This document shows, one piece after another, positions 32,049 through 41,678 of a DNA stretch of 64,000 bases. The first letter of the stretch is position 1. Every line of letters starts with the position of its first letter. The DNA lies in NCBI RefSeq assembly GCF_000514775.1, contig NZ_AZWO01000014.1:1-64000 (forward strand), read 5' to 3'. The stretch comes from Salinispora pacifica CNR114. Lineage in GTDB: Bacteria > Actinomycetota > Actinomycetes > Mycobacteriales > Micromonosporaceae. Made by a program: the position numbers and the translations under genes. The notes beneath the pieces were generated by a model that worked only from the letters and a program-made list of their open reading frames with translations, ran no database searches and was not told where the DNA came from.

Positions 32049-32080
32049 GGCGCCGGCGGTCCGCAGCGACCGCCGGCGCC
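32049..32080 (+). terminator. Hairpin after the carboxypeptidase gene
   Basis: GGCGCCGGCGGTC and GACCGCCGGCGCC are perfect 13-base arms around a six-base loop (CGCAGC), starting 14 bases after the stop at 32035. It is a strong intrinsic-type hairpin without a U-run. Confidence 0.65.
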
Positions 32081-32172
32081 CGCGTGGCTACGGGCGGGGT
32101 GTCCGGGCCAACCGCACCGTCGGCGGCCGACGAAGTCCCGCCGGGCCAGCCCGAATGTGGTGAGCTGGGCAG

Positions 32173-33105
32173 ATGGATCAGATCCGGCTCGGACTGGTGC
32201 TGCACCCGACCCGGGACGTATCCGAGGTGGTCGACGTCATCGTCGATTGGGCGACAAGGCACCGGATAACGCTGGCGGTGCGGGGGCCGGACCGGCACCG
32301 GGTACCGGCGACGGTGGAGGCGCTGCCCACCGAGCAGGTGGCCCCGACCAGCGACGTGCTGATCAGCATCGGCGGCGACGGCACCATGCTCGGCGCGTTG
32401 CGCTCGACGGTCCGCGACCCGAAACCGGTGCTCGGGGTGCATCTGGGCCAGTTTGGCTTCCTGGTCGAGGTCGAGCCACCGGACCTGCCGACCGCGTTGG
32501 CCCGGCTGGCCAACCGGGACTTCACCGTGGAGCGGCACAGCTGCCTGGCCTGCGCGGTCTGCGGTGATGATGTGGTCGCGTTCAACGATGTGGCGTTGGT
32601 TCGCCGGCCCGGCGCGGGCTTCGTCACCGCCACCCTCGCCGTGGATGGGCAGCGGTACGGCTACTACCGGTGCGACGCGCTGGTGGTGAGCACACCGACC
32701 GGGTCAACGGCGTACGGCTACGCCGCCGGCGGACCGCTGGTCTCCCCGGCGAGCGACGTGGTGGTGGTGACCCCGTCCGCGTCGATGGCGGGGATCTCCC
32801 GCTCGGTGGTCCTCTCCCCCGACGAGCAGATCCGGCTGGAGCTTGCCCCGGGCTCCGCGCCGATGGCGGTGGAGATGGACGGGCAGGTGATCCAGGACGC
32901 GGTGACCGAGGGCGCGGTGGAGGTGAGATACCACCGCGACGCCGGCCTGGTGGTGCGCCTCGACCCACGTCGCTACCGAGAGCGCAACCAGCTCAAGCTG
33001 GGCCTGCTGGACCTGCCGCTCCTGCCCGAGCAGCTGCGCGAGCTCCTCCCCGAGAGCCTCCGCGGGGAGATGAGCCGACGGTGGCACCCCCCGCCGCACC
33101 GTTGA
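32173..33105 (+). CDS. nadK: NAD kinase
   Basis: The 310-residue protein has the ATP/NAD-kinase signature ISIGGDGTMLGALR, then GVHLGQFGFLVEVEP, the FNDVAL segment and DALVVSTPTGSTAYGYAAGG. It phosphorylates NAD+ to NADP+ in the cytosol. The last 45 residues are proline/arginine-rich and less conserved. The next gene, phosphoglucomutase, is convergent and its stop lies one base away. Confidence 0.93.
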   Translation: MDQIRLGLVLHPTRDVSEVVDVIVDWATRHRITLAVRGPDRHRVPATVEALPTEQVAPTSDVLISIGGDGTMLGALRSTVRDPKPVLGVHLGQFGFLVEVEPPDLPTALARLANRDFTVERHSCLACAVCGDDVVAFNDVALVRRPGAGFVTATLAVDGQRYGYYRCDALVVSTPTGSTAYGYAAGGPLVSPASDVVVVTPSASMAGISRSVVLSPDEQIRLELAPGSAPMAVEMDGQVIQDAVTEGAVEVRYHRDAGLVVRLDPRRYRERNQLKLGLLDLPLLPEQLRELLPESLRGEMSRRWHPPPHR

Positions 33106-33106
33106 C

Positions 33107-34762
33107 TCACCGGCCCGAGGCCGCCGCCAGCACCGACGAGACCAGTTCCTTCGCCTCCGCCTGGATTCGCGCCAGCTGCTCGGGCCCCCGGAACGACTCG
33201 GCGTAGATCTTGTAGACATCCTCCGTGCCGGAAGGGCGGGCGGCGAACCAACCGCTCTCGGTGGTGACCTTCAGGCCACCGATCGGGGCCCCGTTACCCG
33301 GTGCGCGGGTGAGCGTGGCCGTGATCGGTTCACCGGCCAGCTCGGTAGCCGTCACCTGTTCTGGCGAGAGTCGACCGAGCACCGCCTTCTCCGCCCGGCT
33401 GGCGGGAGCGTCGATCCGGGCGTACGCGGGTGCGCCGAACCGCCCAGCCAGCTCCGCCCAGTGCTCGCTCGGGCTCCGGCCGGTGGTGGCGATGATCTCG
33501 GACGCCAGCAGGCAGAGCAGGATGCCGTCCTTGTCGGTGGTCCAGGTGCTGCCGTCGCGACGCAGGAAGGAGGCACCGGCGCTCTCCTCGCCACCGAAGC
33601 CGACCGCGCCGTCGAGCAGGCCCGGCACGAACCACTTGAAGCCGACCGGCACCTCCAACAGCGGGCGCCCCAGGTCGGCGGCGACCCGGTCGATCATCGA
33701 CGAGGAGACCAGGGTCTTGCCGACGGCGGCGTCCGGCGCCCACCGCGTCCGGGTCCGGAACAGGTGGGCGATGGCCACCGTCAGGTAGTGGTTCGGGTTC
33801 AGCAGACCGGCGTCCGGGGTGACGATGCCGTGCCGGTCGGCATCGGCGTCGTTACCGGTGGAGACCGCGAATCGGTCCCGGGCGGCGATCAGCGACGCCA
33901 TCGCGTTCGGAGACGAACAGTCCATTCGGATCCGGCCGTCCCCGTCCAGGGTCATGAACCGCCACGTCGGATCGACGGTCGGGGTGACCACGGTGAGGTC
34001 CAGCCGATGCCGGTCCGCGATCTCGCCCCAGTAGGCGACACTGGCCCCACCGAGCGGATCAGCACCGATCCGGACGCCGGCTGACCGGACCGCGTCAAGG
34101 TCGAGCACGGACGGCAGGTCGGTCACGTAGTGGCCGAGGAAGTCGTACCGGCCGGTGGTGTCGGCGGTGCGCGCCCGCGCGTACGGGATGCGGCGCACCT
34201 CCTTGAGCCCGGCGGCGAGGATCGCGTTCGCACGCTCCTGAATCCGCGTCGTGACATCGGTGTCCGCCGGGCCCCCGTGGGTCGGGTTGTACTTGAACCC
34301 GCCGTCCTCCGGCGGGTTGTGCGACGGGGTGATCACGATGCCGTCGGCGAGCCCGCTGCTCCGCCCCCGGTTGTGGGCCAGGATGGCGTGGGAGACCGCC
34401 GGCGTCGGAACGTATCCGTCCCGGCGGTCCAACAGGACCGGGACCTCATTGGCGGCGAGCACCTCCAGCGCGTCGACCGCCGCCGGGGCGGATAGCGCGT
34501 GGGTGTCCCGGCCGAGGAAGAGCGGGCCGTCCAGGCCGCACTCCCGCCGGTAGTCACAGAGCGCCTGGGTGATCGCGACGATGTGATCGGAGTTGAACGC
34601 GTTCCGCAGTGCGGACCCCCGGTGCCCGGAGGTACCGAAGGAGACCTGCTGCTCCGGGTCCGCCGGGTCCGGGTGCTCCGCGTAGTACGCGGTGACCAGC
34701 ATCGCCACGTCCACCAGGTCGGCTGGCTGGGCCGGCTGGCCCGCGCGGGGGTGCGTGCTCAC
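33107..34762 (-). CDS. pgm: Phosphoglucomutase, alpha-D-glucose phosphate-specific
   Basis: Two adjacent GTG codons lie at 34765 and 34762. I chose 34762 because AGGAGG is seven bases away, giving 551 residues. [20 protein letters not shown] is the N-terminal signature, [15 protein letters not shown] carries the phosphoserine, DADADRHGI is the metal loop, GGEESAGAS the sugar loop, and [14 protein letters not shown] the phosphate site. It interconverts glucose 1-phosphate and glucose 6-phosphate, linking glycolysis with glycogen, trehalose and cell-wall sugar supply. Confidence 0.92.
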   Translation of the reverse strand: MSTHPRAGQPAQPADLVDVAMLVTAYYAEHPDPADPEQQVSFGTSGHRGSALRNAFNSDHIVAITQALCDYRRECGLDGPLFLGRDTHALSAPAAVDALEVLAANEVPVLLDRRDGYVPTPAVSHAILAHNRGRSSGLADGIVITPSHNPPEDGGFKYNPTHGGPADTDVTTRIQERANAILAAGLKEVRRIPYARARTADTTGRYDFLGHYVTDLPSVLDLDAVRSAGVRIGADPLGGASVAYWGEIADRHRLDLTVVTPTVDPTWRFMTLDGDGRIRMDCSSPNAMASLIAARDRFAVSTGNDADADRHGIVTPDAGLLNPNHYLTVAIAHLFRTRTRWAPDAAVGKTLVSSSMIDRVAADLGRPLLEVPVGFKWFVPGLLDGAVGFGGEESAGASFLRRDGSTWTTDKDGILLCLLASEIIATTGRSPSEHWAELAGRFGAPAYARIDAPASRAEKAVLGRLSPEQVTATELAGEPITATLTRAPGNGAPIGGLKVTTESGWFAARPSGTEDVYKIYAESFRGPEQLARIQAEAKELVSSVLAAASGR

Positions 34763-34831
34763 CACGTGACCTCCTCGTCCCGGCCACATCAGCCGTGCCT
34801 CGACGCTATCAAGATCCGGTGGACCCGCGGC

Positions 34832-35818
34832 TCAGACCAGGCCCGCCTCCCGCAGCAGGTGCCACAGCCCGGCCCCGTCCGGCGCCGAGAGCCACTCCTG
34901 CCCCACCGGCGGAGTCGAGACGCGGTCGCTGGCTGAGTACGGCAGCGCGCCGGCGAGCATCGCCTGGGTCGGGGAGAGCCGGCGAATCGCGATCCCGGCG
35001 ACGTTGTCCGGGTGGGACACCGCGAACTCCCGGTAGATCTCCTGGTCGTGCTGACCGTCGTCGCCGACCAGCAGCCATCGCACGTCCGGGAACTCCGTGG
35101 CGAGCCGGGTCAGGGTGGCCCGCTTGTGCTCCCGGCCGCTGCGGAACCACCGGTCCGCCGTCGGGCCCCAGTCGGTGAGCAGCAACGGCCCGGCCGGATA
35201 GAGGTGCCGAGACAGAAACCGGGTCAGGGTCGGCGCTACATTCCAGGCGCCGGTGGACAGGTAGAACACCGGAGCGCCGGGGTGGGCGGTGACCAGCCGC
35301 TCGTACAGCACGGCCATCCCGGGCACCGCAGCCCGGGCATGCTCGTCCAGGACGAACGTGTTCCAGGCGGCCAGCAGGGGCCGGGGCAGCGTGGTGACCA
35401 TGACCGTGTCGTCAACGTCGGAGATCACCCCGAAGCGCACCCGGGGGTCAAGAATCCGCACCGGCGCCTGGACCGGCTCGGCCTCCGGGACTCGGATCCG
35501 CACCGATCCCCAACCCGGGGGCAGGTCCACCGGCACAGTCGTGTCCACGAAGCCGCTGCGGTCGGTTCGCGTCTCATGCCGCTCGCCCCCCGACTCGATG
35601 TCCACCTGGACGTGCTTGGCCGGCAGGGTGGCGAAGCTACGCCAGCCCCGAACCTTCTCCGGCCGGCCTCGCTGTCGGTTGTCCGGCCGCCGCAACAGCA
35701 CCCGACACATCACCCGGACCCAGCCCGGGGCCCCGTAGCCCGGGTAGGCCACGGTGTGGATCCGCCAACCGGTGCGCCGGAGCCGCCGCTCGACCAGACG
35801 GTGTACCGCGTCCTCCAT
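34832..35818 (-). CDS. App1-like phosphatase (DUF2183)
   Basis: The 328-residue protein from ATG 35818 contains the HAD-like nucleophile motif FGVISDVDDTVMVTTLPRPL. WNTFVLDEHARAAVPGMAVL, then YLSTGAWNVAPTLTRFLSRH and LVGDDGQHDQEIYREFA complete the DUF2183/App1 domain. The N-terminal 130 residues form a beta-rich region. Yeast App1 is a phosphatidate phosphatase; bacterial homologues are little studied. The start is uncertain because no clear ribosome site precedes it; a longer N-terminus is possible. It is followed by phosphoglucomutase on the same strand, about 70 bases downstream. Confidence 0.82.
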   Translation of the reverse strand: MEDAVHRLVERRLRRTGWRIHTVAYPGYGAPGWVRVMCRVLLRRPDNRQRGRPEKVRGWRSFATLPAKHVQVDIESGGERHETRTDRSGFVDTTVPVDLPPGWGSVRIRVPEAEPVQAPVRILDPRVRFGVISDVDDTVMVTTLPRPLLAAWNTFVLDEHARAAVPGMAVLYERLVTAHPGAPVFYLSTGAWNVAPTLTRFLSRHLYPAGPLLLTDWGPTADRWFRSGREHKRATLTRLATEFPDVRWLLVGDDGQHDQEIYREFAVSHPDNVAGIAIRRLSPTQAMLAGALPYSASDRVSTPPVGQEWLSAPDGAGLWHLLREAGLV

Positions 35819-36035
35819 CCGCGCAGCCCGGTGTAGTTGAGGTACGGCCAGTTGGCCGGCGGAAGTCGGTGGCACACGGCCACCCTGCCACAACCGACCT
35901 ACCGCGACCACGCCAGGCGAACGGGCGGGCCCCGCCCAGCCGCGACCACGCCGGGCGAATGGGTCGGCAGCGAACCGCTCCGGCCCGCCGGGCGCCTGTG
36001 ACAGACTCCGGTGAGGGGATGACGGGGGCTTGGTC

Positions 36036-37643
36036 GTGTCGCAACCTCTACCGCGCCGTGGGCGGTGGCGCCGGCGGCTGGACCCGCCGGCGCTCGTCGC
36101 GCTGGTGCTCGGGGTGGCTGGTACCGGGTACCGGCTCCTCCTCACGCTCGCCACGATCCCGCCGGCAAACAGCGACGAGGCGACGTTCGGACTCGCCGCC
36201 CTACACATCGCCGCTGGCCAGGAGCGGCCCGTGTTCCTGTACGGGCAGCACTACATGGGGGTGCTGGAGTCGTACCTCGCCGCGCCCCTGTTCGCGCTCT
36301 TCGGGCCGAGCTGGCCGGCGCTCCGGCTGCCGCTGCTGGCCCTCTACGCGCTCTTCCTCTGGCTGATCCATCGGCTGACCCGCCGAATCGGCTCCCCCTG
36401 GTTCGCCACCCTGATCGTCGGCCTGCTCGCGCTCGGTTCAGAGCGGGTGATCCGGGACCAGCTGACCGCGGTGGGCGGGCGCCCGGAGGGGAAGGTGGCG
36501 GTGCTGCTGATGCTGCTGGTCGTGGTGGGGCTGGCCCGGGGGACGCTCCGGCTCCGCCGGCTGGCTGTCGGCCTGTTCGGCCTGCTCGCCGGGGTGGCCG
36601 TCTGGTCCGACTGGCTGCTCCTGCCCTACGTCGGGGCCGCCACTCTGGCGCTGCTGTGGGCGGCCCGCCGCGACCTGCTCGGCTGGGCGGGCGCGCTGCT
36701 GGTCGCCGGATTCGCGCTCGGCGTCGCACCGATGATCGCGTACTACCGCACCGCCGGCCCGGGTACGGACCCGCTGTCGGTGCTCAGTCAGGTCCACGAC
36801 GATTCGGACCCACCGCTGGCCCAACGGTTCTCCGGTGCCGTATTGGAGGGGGTGCCGCTGGCCACCGGGCTCTGCCCCGTCAACGGGTGCAGCCGCTGGC
36901 TGGAGGGGTTCGGCCTGCTCTACCCGGCGCTGCTGGTGATCGCGGCCGTGGTCGCGGTCGTCGCGTATCGGCGGGCCACCGGACGGGCCGCGCGGGTCGC
37001 CCCGGTCGTGCACCTCGCGCTGGTCGTCGGCGCGGCGTTGACCCTCCTGTCGTACACCCGCACTTCGGTCGCCGCCACGGATCCCCTCGCTAACGCCCGC
37101 TACCTGGCACTGCTGCACCTGTCCCTACCCGCGGTGCTGTGGCCGCTCTGGCAGGCGGCGGTCGCGGCCCTACAGGGCACCACCGGTGTGTTTGGTCGGC
37201 TGGCGGGCACGCTCGCCGCGGCGTTCCTCGCCGCCCTCGCCGTCACCGCCTCGCTGGTCACGGTCTTGTTCATCACCACCGGCACCGCCGCTTCTCGGGC
37301 CAACGAACGCGCCGCCCGGGAGTTGGCGAACACCCTGCGGGTGTCCGGTCCCCACGAGGTCTACGGGACCTACTGGACCTGCAACCGGCTGATCTTCAAC
37401 ACGGACGAGGAGGTGGCCTGCGGAGTCCTTGACGACGAGCTCAACCCGGGAAATAACCGCCGCCCCGCCTACTGGGACCGGGTGGCGGTGGCGAGCCGGC
37501 CCGGATACGTGGTGGAGACCGGATCGCGCCAGGAGCAACGCCTGCGCCAACTGCTGGGCGAACGAGCTGACGCCGCCCTCCTCGCCGACGTCGATGAGTA
37601 TCGGGTGTATCACCCGGAGACACCGCTCCGGCCCTGGCAGTAG
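36036..37643 (+). CDS. GT-C-type membrane glycosyltransferase-like protein
   Basis: I prefer the GTG at 36036 (GGGGG seven bases upstream) to a TTG at 36030. The protein has 535 residues and about ten membrane segments (LVALVLGVAGTGYRLLLTLA, LLALYALFLWLIHRL, LLMLLVVVGLARGTL, LLGWAGALLVAGFALGVAPM and others). The first extracytoplasmic loop has the acidic motif ANSDEATFGLAALHI followed by GQHYMGVLESYLAAP, the pattern of GT-C polyprenyl-phosphate-sugar transferases. The C-terminal 130 residues form a soluble domain. The likely role is transfer of a lipid-linked sugar outside the membrane; donor and acceptor are unknown. Confidence 0.72.
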   Translation: MSQPLPRRGRWRRRLDPPALVALVLGVAGTGYRLLLTLATIPPANSDEATFGLAALHIAAGQERPVFLYGQHYMGVLESYLAAPLFALFGPSWPALRLPLLALYALFLWLIHRLTRRIGSPWFATLIVGLLALGSERVIRDQLTAVGGRPEGKVAVLLMLLVVVGLARGTLRLRRLAVGLFGLLAGVAVWSDWLLLPYVGAATLALLWAARRDLLGWAGALLVAGFALGVAPMIAYYRTAGPGTDPLSVLSQVHDDSDPPLAQRFSGAVLEGVPLATGLCPVNGCSRWLEGFGLLYPALLVIAAVVAVVAYRRATGRAARVAPVVHLALVVGAALTLLSYTRTSVAATDPLANARYLALLHLSLPAVLWPLWQAAVAALQGTTGVFGRLAGTLAAAFLAALAVTASLVTVLFITTGTAASRANERAARELANTLRVSGPHEVYGTYWTCNRLIFNTDEEVACGVLDDELNPGNNRRPAYWDRVAVASRPGYVVETGSRQEQRLRQLLGERADAALLADVDEYRVYHPETPLRPWQ

Positions 37644-37765
37644 CGCGACCGTCGACAACCGCCGCCACACCCGCAAGATTTCCTCAAGGCTTGGCCCAAT
37701 CGGTTCCCTACGCTTGTGACAGCCGCCACCGTAGGGGAAATCCGACGCCGCTAAGGAGTCCCACG

Positions 37766-38425
37766 GTGAACCCGACCCTGCTGGACCGCCCCCGGTCAGC
37801 GTCGACCCCGCCGCCGCTGGACTGGCGGACCCTGACCGCCGCGTTCGAGGCCGCCTGTCTCCTGCGCTGCGTGACCGCGCCGACGGCGGCCCGACGCCAG
37901 CGCGGCGCCCCCGTCCACACGCCCGCGCGGGTGGAGTTCAACCGCGAGGACGCGGCGCAGCGGCTCCGCCACCTGCTCCACCAGCTCGAGGTTCCGGTCA
38001 CGCACGAAACTGCCGTCGGCGGGCTGCGTCGCCGCTACGAGCTGCACCGGCTGACCATCGCCCCGGCCCAACAACCCGGGTACGCCGCCATCCTGGGTGC
38101 CAGCTGGCGCCGGGGACGTGGGGAACTCATCGGTGCGCCGGTGCGCGACGCGTCCCTCCCCCGACGAGTGGGGCGGACCCAGCTGGCCGCAGCGGCCTGG
38201 CGAGCCGCGCTGTTGGCCGGTGGCCGGCACATCCGCCGGCACATCCTCGGGATCCGGGTGACCGACCGGGACCTGGCGGCGATCCTCGTCCGGAGCGCCG
38301 CCCTGCTGGACGCACCGGCGATACTGCGCCCTGGCACCGGCTGCTATCTGGTGAGCGTGCCGCACGGACCGGCCCGCGTACGCATCATGCAGGCCACGGA
38401 GCTGGGGCCACCGCCCCCGAGCTAG
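37766..38425 (+). CDS. WhiA-like LAGLIDADG-fold protein lacking the DNA-binding domain
   Basis: GTG 37766 has AAGGAG seven bases upstream; the product is 219 residues. By eye it follows the order of the WhiA N-terminal domain: VEFNREDAAQRLRHLL (WhiA: AELDTxxAARRLxRDI), GGLRRRYELHRL (GGLRRGSRYVVRVV), LAAAAWRAALLAGG (DAEAAWRGAFLAHGS) and IRVTDRDLAAILVRSAALLD ([20 protein letters not shown]). WhiA itself is about 325 residues, with a C-terminal helix-turn-helix that is missing here. The similarity is from memory and unaided alignment. It might bind partners or DNA without the HTH. It is monocistronic and precedes a TAXI protein gene. Confidence 0.55.
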   Translation: MNPTLLDRPRSASTPPPLDWRTLTAAFEAACLLRCVTAPTAARRQRGAPVHTPARVEFNREDAAQRLRHLLHQLEVPVTHETAVGGLRRRYELHRLTIAPAQQPGYAAILGASWRRGRGELIGAPVRDASLPRRVGRTQLAAAAWRAALLAGGRHIRRHILGIRVTDRDLAAILVRSAALLDAPAILRPGTGCYLVSVPHGPARVRIMQATELGPPPPS

Positions 38426-38520
38426 CGAACAGCTGATCTTATCGGTGGGTGGGCGGATCGAGCACCGGGACCGGATCGGCGGACCATCCGGGTTGCGTCC
38501 GACCACGCGTCCGACGCACA

Positions 38521-39477
38521 GTGCAGCGCGTGATCAGAATCCCAGGTCGCCGACGCGACGCGGTGCTATCCGTACTGCTTCTGGCGATGGCGCTGCCGGG
38601 GCTCACCGGATGCCAGCACGGCCCGCCACCAACCGTGCAGATCCGCATCGCCACCGGCAGTCCCACCGCCGTCTACTACGCCTTCGGTCAGTCACTGGCC
38701 ACCATCCTCAATCGGGAGCTACCGAACGTTGAGGCTGAGGTGCTGGTGACCGCCGCGTCGGCGGAGAACATCCAGCTGGTGAGTGCTGGCGCGGCGGAAC
38801 TCGGCTTCACCCAGGCCGACGCGCTCCCCACCGTCGCGGCCACGCCGCCGACGATGGCCGCCGTGGCCCGCGTCTACGACGACCTCCTACATCTCATCAC
38901 CACCCCGACCAGCGGCATCCGCACCCTCACCGACCTGCGGGGCCGGCAGGTCTCGGTGGGGGCACCCGGCTCCGGCACCGAGATCACCACGTCCCGACTG
39001 CTCGATGTCGCCCAGCTCGGCGGGGATGCGGTACGCCGGGAACGGCTCGGCCTGGACGACTCGGTGACGGCGCTGCGGGCAGGCCAGATTGACGCGTTCT
39101 TCTTCTCCGGCGGCCTACCGGTGGGGGCGGTAGCGACGCTGGCCGCACAACGGGGCGTCCAACTGGTCGACCTGGGCGAGTGGAGCACGCCGCTGCGCGC
39201 CCAGCACCCCGGCTTCTACGTCTCCCGGGACGTTCCCCGCTCGGTGTACGGGGTGGACCCGGTGACCACCGTCGCCAACCCGAACTACCTGATCGTCCGG
39301 GCCGACCTGCCAGCGGGACTGGTCCGGGACCTGACCCGGCTCCTGATGGAGCGACGCGAGGAACTGGCGTCGGCGCACCCCGCAGCCGGCCGGATGAGTC
39401 CGCGCTCAGCCATCAACACCACGCCCCTACCACTGCACCCCGGGGCGGTGGTCTGGTACAACGCGGTCAAACCGTAG
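38521..39477 (+). CDS. TAXI-family TRAP solute-binding lipoprotein
   Basis: GTG 38521 gives 318 residues; GTG 38530 is also possible. A basic N-terminus, hydrophobic stretch and lipobox LTGC (AVLSVLLLAMALPGLTGC) mark a lipoprotein. The TAXI signature follows: IRIATGSPTAVYYAFGQSLA, VTAASAENIQLVSAGAAELG, SVGAPGSGTEITTSRLL and the acidic SGGLPV region. TAXI proteins bind small acids for TRAP transporters, but no membrane TRAP subunits are near. It converges with a two-component system (seven bases between stops), so it may feed a sensor rather than a transporter. Confidence 0.84.
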   Translation: MQRVIRIPGRRRDAVLSVLLLAMALPGLTGCQHGPPPTVQIRIATGSPTAVYYAFGQSLATILNRELPNVEAEVLVTAASAENIQLVSAGAAELGFTQADALPTVAATPPTMAAVARVYDDLLHLITTPTSGIRTLTDLRGRQVSVGAPGSGTEITTSRLLDVAQLGGDAVRRERLGLDDSVTALRAGQIDAFFFSGGLPVGAVATLAAQRGVQLVDLGEWSTPLRAQHPGFYVSRDVPRSVYGVDPVTTVANPNYLIVRADLPAGLVRDLTRLLMERREELASAHPAAGRMSPRSAINTTPLPLHPGAVVWYNAVKP

Positions 39478-39484
39478 CCACCGG

Positions 39485-40909
39485 TCAGCACCGAGCCGCG
39501 GGGCGGGACGCTTCCTGTTCCCCGTCGTCGGCGGCGATGGGCAGCGACGCGGGAAACCAGAGGGCAGCGATCAGGCCATGAGGCTGGTTCGGACGCATAC
39601 TGAGCCGCCCCGCGGAGGCGTCCACCAGGACGGCGACGATGGCCAGGCCCAGCCCGGCACCGTCGATGTTCTGCGCCTCCGGCGCCCGCCAGAACCGTTC
39701 GGTCGCCTGGTCGAGCTGGCTGGCCGTCATACCCGGGCCGGTGTCGCGTACCTGCAGGGTCGTCCCGTCCTCCCGGCCCCGAACCGCCACCGTCACCTCA
39801 CCCCCCGCGGCGCTGAACTTCACCGCGTTGTCGATCAACGCGTCAAGCGCCTGGTCAACGGCGGTCGGCACGGTTGTCGCATACGCCGGAGCAGCATCGG
39901 GGTCCAGCCGCAGGGAGATCCCCCGGCGGCGCGCGAGTGGCTCCCACGCCGCCACCCGGCTCGCGGCGACCGCTGCCGCGTCAACGGTCACGCGCAGGTT
40001 CTCCGTCCGCTCGGCCCGAGCCAGGGTAAGCAGAGCATCCAGCACCAGCGCCAGCCGGTCGGTCTCGGCCAGGGCAAGCTGGTGCTCGGCCTCGCCCTGC
40101 GGGTCACCCAGGCTGGGCCCCAGCTCCTCGACCCGCAACCGCAGTGCCGTCAACGGATTGCGGAGTTGGTGGCTGGCATGCGCCACGAACGCCCGCTGCC
40201 GATCCATCACGTCGGATACGGCGTCGGCCATGTGGTTGAAGCTCGCCGCCAGGCGGCGCAGTTCGGGTGGGCCCTGCCGATGCTGCACGCGGGCGTTCCG
40301 GTCGCCCTCGGCGATCTCGTGGGTCACCGCGTCCAGCTCGGTGACTGGTCGCAGTACCCATCCGGCCAGGGCGAACGCGGTCGAGACACAGGCCAGCACC
40401 GCGAGCAGGCCGGCACCGGCGAGCAGCAGCCACCAGGTGGTGACGGCCTCCCGGATCCGATCGGTGGGGGTGGTGGTGACCACCGCGCCGAGGACCTCGC
40501 CGCCGTCGTTGATCGGCACCGCGACGACGATCGGGGCGTCCACCCAGGGCAGCACCGAGTCGGGCCCGCTGGCCTGCTGGCCGGAGAGGGCCACGTCGAG
40601 CGCCCCCCGGGTGCCCGAGGCGGGTCGCCAGCTCGACGACGCGACCACCGTCCGCCGGTCCCGGTCGACGACCGCGGCCCCGATGCCGTACAGCTCGTCG
40701 TAGCGGTCCAACTCACTGCCGATCGGGCCGGTGCTGCCGCCGCGCAGCGCCGCGTCGGCCAACGACGCGAAGCGGGTGGCATCGGCGAGCCGGTCGGCGC
40801 GGACCCGCTCGGTCTCCCGACTGGCCAGCGTGGCCGCGAGCGGGGTCTCCAGGGCAACCAGGACCAGCACCATCAGCAGCAGATAGCTGATCACCAGGCG
40901 GCGGCGCAC
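39485..40909 (-). CDS. Sensor histidine kinase
   Basis: The 474-residue protein has a first membrane helix (VISYLLLMVLVLVALETPLA), an extracytoplasmic sensor region to about residue 160, a second helix (WWLLLAGAGLLAVLACVST) and a HAMP segment (GWVLRPVTELDAVTHEIAEG). The phospho-acceptor box is FVAHASHQLRNPLTALRL. The ATP domain has DNAVKFSAAGG, RDTGPGM and GAGLGLAIV. It lies seven bases downstream of its response regulator gene on the same strand and faces a TAXI lipoprotein gene, which could present a ligand to the sensor domain. Confidence 0.9.
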   Translation of the reverse strand: MRRRLVISYLLLMVLVLVALETPLAATLASRETERVRADRLADATRFASLADAALRGGSTGPIGSELDRYDELYGIGAAVVDRDRRTVVASSSWRPASGTRGALDVALSGQQASGPDSVLPWVDAPIVVAVPINDGGEVLGAVVTTTPTDRIREAVTTWWLLLAGAGLLAVLACVSTAFALAGWVLRPVTELDAVTHEIAEGDRNARVQHRQGPPELRRLAASFNHMADAVSDVMDRQRAFVAHASHQLRNPLTALRLRVEELGPSLGDPQGEAEHQLALAETDRLALVLDALLTLARAERTENLRVTVDAAAVAASRVAAWEPLARRRGISLRLDPDAAPAYATTVPTAVDQALDALIDNAVKFSAAGGEVTVAVRGREDGTTLQVRDTGPGMTASQLDQATERFWRAPEAQNIDGAGLGLAIVAVLVDASAGRLSMRPNQPHGLIAALWFPASLPIAADDGEQEASRPAARC

Positions 40910-40915
40910 CGCGCC

Positions 40916-41572
40916 TCACCCGTTCCGCAGCCGGTAGCCGATCCCGCGTACGGTCTCCACCAGGCCGGGATCGCCCAGCTTGCCGCGGAGCGAGCCGACG
41001 TGCACCTCGACGGTGTGCCGGTCGGCGAAGGTGGTGCCCCAGGCGTCGAGCAGAATCCGATCGCGGGGCACGGCGGACCCGGGCTGGCGGGCCAGAGAGA
41101 GGAGCACGTCGAACTCCTTACGGGTCAGCGCCACCTCCTGGGCGTGGATGCGGACCGTCCGGGCCGCCACATCGATCTGGAGCGGACCGACCTCGATCAG
41201 GTTGCGCTCTGGCGCGGCCTGGGCGGCGCGGCGCAGCACCGCCTCGATCCGGGCCTGCAACTCCACCATCGAGAACGGCTTGACCACGTAGTCGTCCGCA
41301 CCGATCCGCAGCCCCAGCACCCGGTCTCGCTCCTCCCCCCGCGCGGTCACCGCGATAATCCCGAGTTGGTTGCTGCGCCGCCGCAGTTCCCGACACAGGT
41401 CGGTGCCGTCCCCGTCGGGCAGGGTGAGATCCAGCAGGGCCAGGTCGCATGGGGCTGCGCGGAGCGCGGCGGCGACCGTCGCCGCGTGCTCCACCTGGTA
41501 ACCGCGCCGGGTCAGAGCCGCCGTGAGCGCGGCGGCCACCCGGTGGTCGTCCTCGACAAGCAGGATCCGCAC
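40916..41572 (-). CDS. OmpR/PhoB-family response regulator
   Basis: From GTG 41572 the protein has 218 residues. The receiver domain starts VRILLVEDDHRVAAALT, with the phospho-aspartate in LALLDLTLPDGDG, the conserved threonine in IIAVTARGEE and lysine in YVVKPFSMVEL. The C-terminal winged helix contains VALTRKEFDVLLSLARQPGS and HTVEVHVGSLRGKLG with VRGIGYRL. It pairs with the histidine kinase encoded immediately downstream. Target genes are unknown; the adjacent TAXI gene is an obvious candidate. Confidence 0.91.
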   Translation of the reverse strand: MRILLVEDDHRVAAALTAALTRRGYQVEHAATVAAALRAAPCDLALLDLTLPDGDGTDLCRELRRRSNQLGIIAVTARGEERDRVLGLRIGADDYVVKPFSMVELQARIEAVLRRAAQAAPERNLIEVGPLQIDVAARTVRIHAQEVALTRKEFDVLLSLARQPGSAVPRDRILLDAWGTTFADRHTVEVHVGSLRGKLGDPGLVETVRGIGYRLRNG

Positions 41573-41678
41573 CCGGTGCCCCCAACTCTCGCCTTCGTTG
41601 ACCACGAATGGTCGCAGATGGCGCCGGTTCGGGGGAGAGCGCAGCCTTGGTTGACGCGCCCGCGCTGGGGCACCAACC

